DNA of 22,249 nucleotides, taken from the NCBI GenBank assembly GCA_002083565.1, contig MSXM01000048.1:8447-30695 (forward strand). Direction: 5' to 3'. The translations under genes were made by a program, and so were the position numbers. This document shows positions 22,198-22,249 of the stretch, piece after piece; positions within the stretch are counted from its first letter, which is position 1, and the number at the start of each line of letters is the position of its first letter. This stretch comes from Nitrospira sp. ST-bin4 (GTDB taxonomy: Bacteria; Nitrospirota; Nitrospiria; Nitrospirales; Nitrospiraceae). Under the pieces are notes generated by a model, which made no database searches, had not been told where the DNA came from, and worked only from the letters and a program-made list of their open reading frames with translations.

Positions 22198-22249
22198 ACT
22201 CGCAGGTCCTGTCAGCAAGGAGCCTGACCGTCCTCGCACCCCGCCCGGT

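Overview
The window is about 22 kb of moderately GC-rich bacterial chromosome. The gene mix suggests Nitrospira or a close relative in Nitrospirota: a SmbP-like histidine-rich metal-binding protein, paralogous cobalamin-binding radical SAM enzymes, a Slp-like lipoprotein, a periplasmic rhodanese, and many small intergenic inverted repeats. This is inference from gene content; there is no rRNA or marker gene to settle it. There is no sign of phage or of an intact insertion sequence.

Left part (1-5.9 kb): the 3' end of a probable dihydroorotate dehydrogenase gene; a small stand-alone LuxR-type HTH protein on the minus strand; a large two-module FtsX/MacB-type ABC permease without its ATPase; a PilZ-domain protein; a CAT-anticodon tRNA on the minus strand; and a plus-strand pair made of an SDR oxidoreductase and a thiopurine-type S-methyltransferase.

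Middle part (5.9-13.3 kb) is a run of small, mostly envelope or stress genes on both strands: a secreted protein made of two copies of one domain, a SnoaL/NTF2-like protein, a Cys-rich DUF1272 protein, an AI-2E family membrane protein facing a 48-residue lmo0937-type membrane protein, a Lys/Ala-rich exported protein, a TPR lipoprotein, a small membrane protein, a Slp lipoprotein and a universal stress protein whose start abuts a 126-bp inverted-repeat element.

The stretch 13.4-15.4 kb is the most accessory-looking. Four exact copies of a 13-bp direct repeat, all in one orientation, separate three consecutive single-gene intervals (SmbP-like protein, a 79-residue conserved-looking protein, a periplasmic rhodanese). 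The last two copies lie inside a longer repeat of about 70 bp that flanks the rhodanese gene. It is followed by two divergent two-gene modules, each with a 4-nt TTGA gene overlap or near-overlap. One is a recognisable RelE/ParE-type toxin with its antitoxin; the other pairs a possible DNA-binding protein with a coiled-coil protein.

Right part (16.6-22.2 kb): a 115-nt imperfect inverted-repeat element, then two tandem, clearly homologous cobalamin-binding radical SAM proteins (about 630-650 residues) that share an unusual CX4CX2C cluster motif and a large helical insertion in the B12-binding domain. Their spacer carries interleaved inverted repeats. A small J-domain-like protein without HPD and a PhzF-family isomerase follow. 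The radical SAM pair is the best candidate for undescribed biochemistry; the repeat-bounded single-gene intervals are the best candidate for an undescribed genome-organising element.
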